Assembly: GCF_023272795.1 (NCBI RefSeq)
Contig: NZ_CP096829.1
Coordinates: forward strand, 2,976,001-3,040,000
Reading direction: 5' to 3'
Length of the DNA: 64,000 nt
Source of the DNA: Flavobacterium humidisoli
Lineage (GTDB): Bacteria; Bacteroidota; Bacteroidia; Flavobacteriales; Flavobacteriaceae
The notes beneath the pieces were generated by a model that did no database searches, was not told where the DNA came from, and saw only the letters and a program-made list of their open reading frames with translations. The translations under genes were made by a program, and so were the position numbers. Shown piece after piece: positions 62,380 to 64,000 of the stretch. Every line of letters starts with the position of its first letter. The stretch's first letter is position 1.

Positions 62380-64000
62380 TTAATCTGGTAGAAAGACCGT
62401 AAAAGTCGAGCCTTTGCCTAAAGTACTATCTGCTATAATATGTCCTTTATGGTTCTCGACAATCTTCTTGCAGATCGCTAATCCGATTCCGGTTCCTGGA
62501 TAATCTGTTTTAGAATGAAGACGCTGAAAAAGAATAAAAATGGTTTCTTTAAACTGAGGATCAAATCCCATTCCGTTATCCGTAAAAGTGATTTTATGAA
62601 ATTTCTTTACCGACTGTTCTAATATTTCTGGATATTCTGAAGAACTTACTTTTTCGCTCGAAATGGAAATTTCAGGTTCAACATCGGGCTGACTATATTT
62701 TAATGAATTTCCAATTAAATTGATAAACAGCTGTTCGATCTGATACGGAATTACCGCAAGTTTCGGAAGCTTGCCAATACGCTGAATAACGGCTTTCTTC
62801 TCTTCAATAGTTTCAGCCAGTTCAGATTCGGCATTGTCCAGAAGTTCATTCAGATTCATTTTAATGAATTCCTTTTTGGTTGTATTCGTTCTAGAGAATA
62901 AAAGAAGATCGTCTATTAAAACACGCATTCTTTTTGCCGAGCTTTCTATTTTGGTGATGTAATTTTTACCGCTTTCAGACATAACTTCTTTGTCGGCATT
63001 CGAAACTCTTGAAATAAAGGTTTGTATTTTTCGAAGCGGTTCTTGTAAATCGTGACTAGCGACATGGTTAAAAGAAGCCAGTTCTTTATTGCTTTTTTCC
63101 AATTCTTTATTTCGTTCCTGCAATTCGATATTAAGAAGATGCTCGTCTGTAATGTCAAAGTTAATTCCGAGCAAAATTTTACTTCCTTGCTGATCGGTTA
63201 CTAATTTACCCGTCGTTTTAAAGTAACGAACTTCAAAATCTGGACGTATAATTTTGTAATATACAAACGGAAGATGTTTCTTCTCTATAATTCCGTCAAT
63301 AGCTTTTGCTACAGATTCTTTATCATCTGGATGAACATATTTTAAAAGTGTTGCTTTGTTGGGAGCAAAAGATTTTGGCTCAAGGCCTAATAATCGAAAC
63401 TGGTTGTCTGAAAAATCTATTTTATCAGAATCCAGATCCCATTGCCAAGTGCTGAATTTACCAATGTTTTCGGACTCAGAAATTAAACCAGTAGAAATAA
63501 GAAGTTTTTTATTGAATACTTTCAATCGTTCAAAATCACGGCTAATTTGACGATAAGCCAATAAAATAAAGCTCAAAGCAACTAAAAATAAGGAAATAGA
63601 AAACAGCGGACTTAAAGAAATCTCCGAATCGTAAATTTTAAGTCTTTTCTTTAAGAAATCCTTCTCGATGTCGTTCATTTCATCTACCTTAAAACGAATA
63701 TTTTCCATAAGGATTCTCCCGCCAAACATATGATTGTCCAATTTTCTTTTATCGTATGTTTTCGGATCGCTGTATTTTAAGCAATTTTCAAAAGAAACAA
63801 AACGCTGGGTAATGAGTTTGAAAAGTTTTTGGAGATTTTCCTGCTGTATCGGATTATCGGCAGTGAGTTTTTTTAAGGTAATAAAAGAAGTGTTTACCTT
63901 GTCTCGGGAATAAATGTAAGGAGTCAAAAAACGGGCATTGCGAGTGATAATGTACCCTCGCTGGCCCGTCTCTGCATCTTTTATAGCCGACATTAATCGT
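62380..64000 (-). CDS. CHASE3-PAS sensor histidine kinase, 5' end cut by the window edge
   Basis: The frame is open to the window end (codons beyond the first Met at 63993 read RL), so the N-terminus is missing. Visible order, numbered from that Met, is: CHASE3 sensor domain (DAETGQRGYIITRN at 6-19), transmembrane helix (about 128-150), PAS domain (about 175-285, ending with a GINFDITDEH motif), and HisKA with phospho-accepting His314 in VASHDLQEPLRKI. HATPase_c follows, with N-box FINLIGNSLKYS, G1 TDNGMGFD and G2 GTGIGLAICKKIVENHKGHI. No receiver domain. The H-box is of the bacteriophytochrome-like type. It probably senses an envelope signal; its response regulator is not in the window. Confidence 0.92.
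   Translation of the reverse strand, partial: RLMSAIKDAETGQRGYIITRNARFLTPYIYSRDKVNTSFITLKKLTADNPIQQENLQKLFKLITQRFVSFENCLKYSDPKTYDKRKLDNHMFGGRILMENIRFKVDEMNDIEKDFLKKRLKIYDSEISLSPLFSISLFLVALSFILLAYRQISRDFERLKVFNKKLLISTGLISESENIGKFSTWQWDLDSDKIDFSDNQFRLLGLEPKSFAPNKATLLKYVHPDDKESVAKAIDGIIEKKHLPFVYYKIIRPDFEVRYFKTTGKLVTDQQGSKILLGINFDITDEHLLNIELQERNKELEKSNKELASFNHVASHDLQEPLRKIQTFISRVSNADKEVMSESGKNYITKIESSAKRMRVLIDDLLLFSRTNTTKKEFIKMNLNELLDNAESELAETIEEKKAVIQRIGKLPKLAVIPYQIEQLFINLIGNSLKYSQPDVEPEISISSEKVSSSEYPEILEQSVKKFHKITFTDNGMGFDPQFKETIFILFQRLHSKTDYPGTGIGLAICKKIVENHKGHIIADSTLGKGSTFTVFLPD

Overview
The window looks like chromosomal DNA of a Bacteroidetes bacterium of the Flavobacterium type. It is A+T-rich, many genes are preceded by the TAnnTTTG promoter box of that phylum, and the proteins (SecDF fusion, PorP/SprF, CHU_C-type type IX secretion cargo, TPR and TonB-type outer membrane proteins, DUF1573, DUF4142, YtxH) are typical of flavobacteria. 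I saw no rRNA, tRNA or CRISPR array. Both edges cut genes: a TPR protein on the left and a CHASE3 sensor kinase on the right.

Layout. 1-6.4 kb: TPR protein, PhzF-like enzyme, outer membrane barrel protein and a GreA-like protein. 6.8-10.4 kb: two asparagine-synthetase genes; the second has lost the glutaminase nucleophile. 10.8-17.7 kb: gyrB, mdh, secDF and a PagL-like lipid A deacylase. 17.7-22.8 kb, minus strand: lgt, yidD, cysS, folE and an aminotransferase. 22.9-30.8 kb: aspartyl protease, then a type IX secretion cassette (large CHU_C protein, PorP/SprF protein, OmpA/PD40 protein) and a lipoprotein. 30.9-36.9 kb: DUF1573 protein, valS, an IS110-family element inserted in a palindromic repeat, and an APC permease. 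37.0-42.7 kb: two siderophore-type TonB receptors and a periplasmic protein sharing an operator-like motif. 43-52 kb: MFS transporter, two DUF6265 lipoproteins, topoisomerase III, small exported proteins, S9 peptidase and an Rnk/GreA-like factor. 52.4-57.6 kb: poorly recognised small genes and a 1027-residue SIR2-NTPase-TPR protein with a cold-shock-like C-terminus, probably anti-phage defence. 57.9-64 kb: prfA, then a minus-strand envelope/stress cluster (coiled-coil, holin-like, YtxH, a 50-residue DUF5670 protein, barrel protein, helical lipoprotein, histidine kinase).

The most striking item is the IS110 element at about 34354-35552. Its 219-base left end can be read by eye as a two-loop bridge RNA. 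The first loop carries guides matching the palindrome into which the element is inserted; the second carries guides matching the element's own two ends. Other points of note are the SIR2/cold-shock fusion, the glutaminase-dead AsnB paralogue, a shared operator-like palindrome at three iron-uptake-type genes, and several families of intergenic repeats: period-8 arrays, GCCACGAATT palindromes, a GAAGCGGCATCC structured element and AGTGTTCAG inverted repeats. All calls are from reading the sequence; no database search was run.
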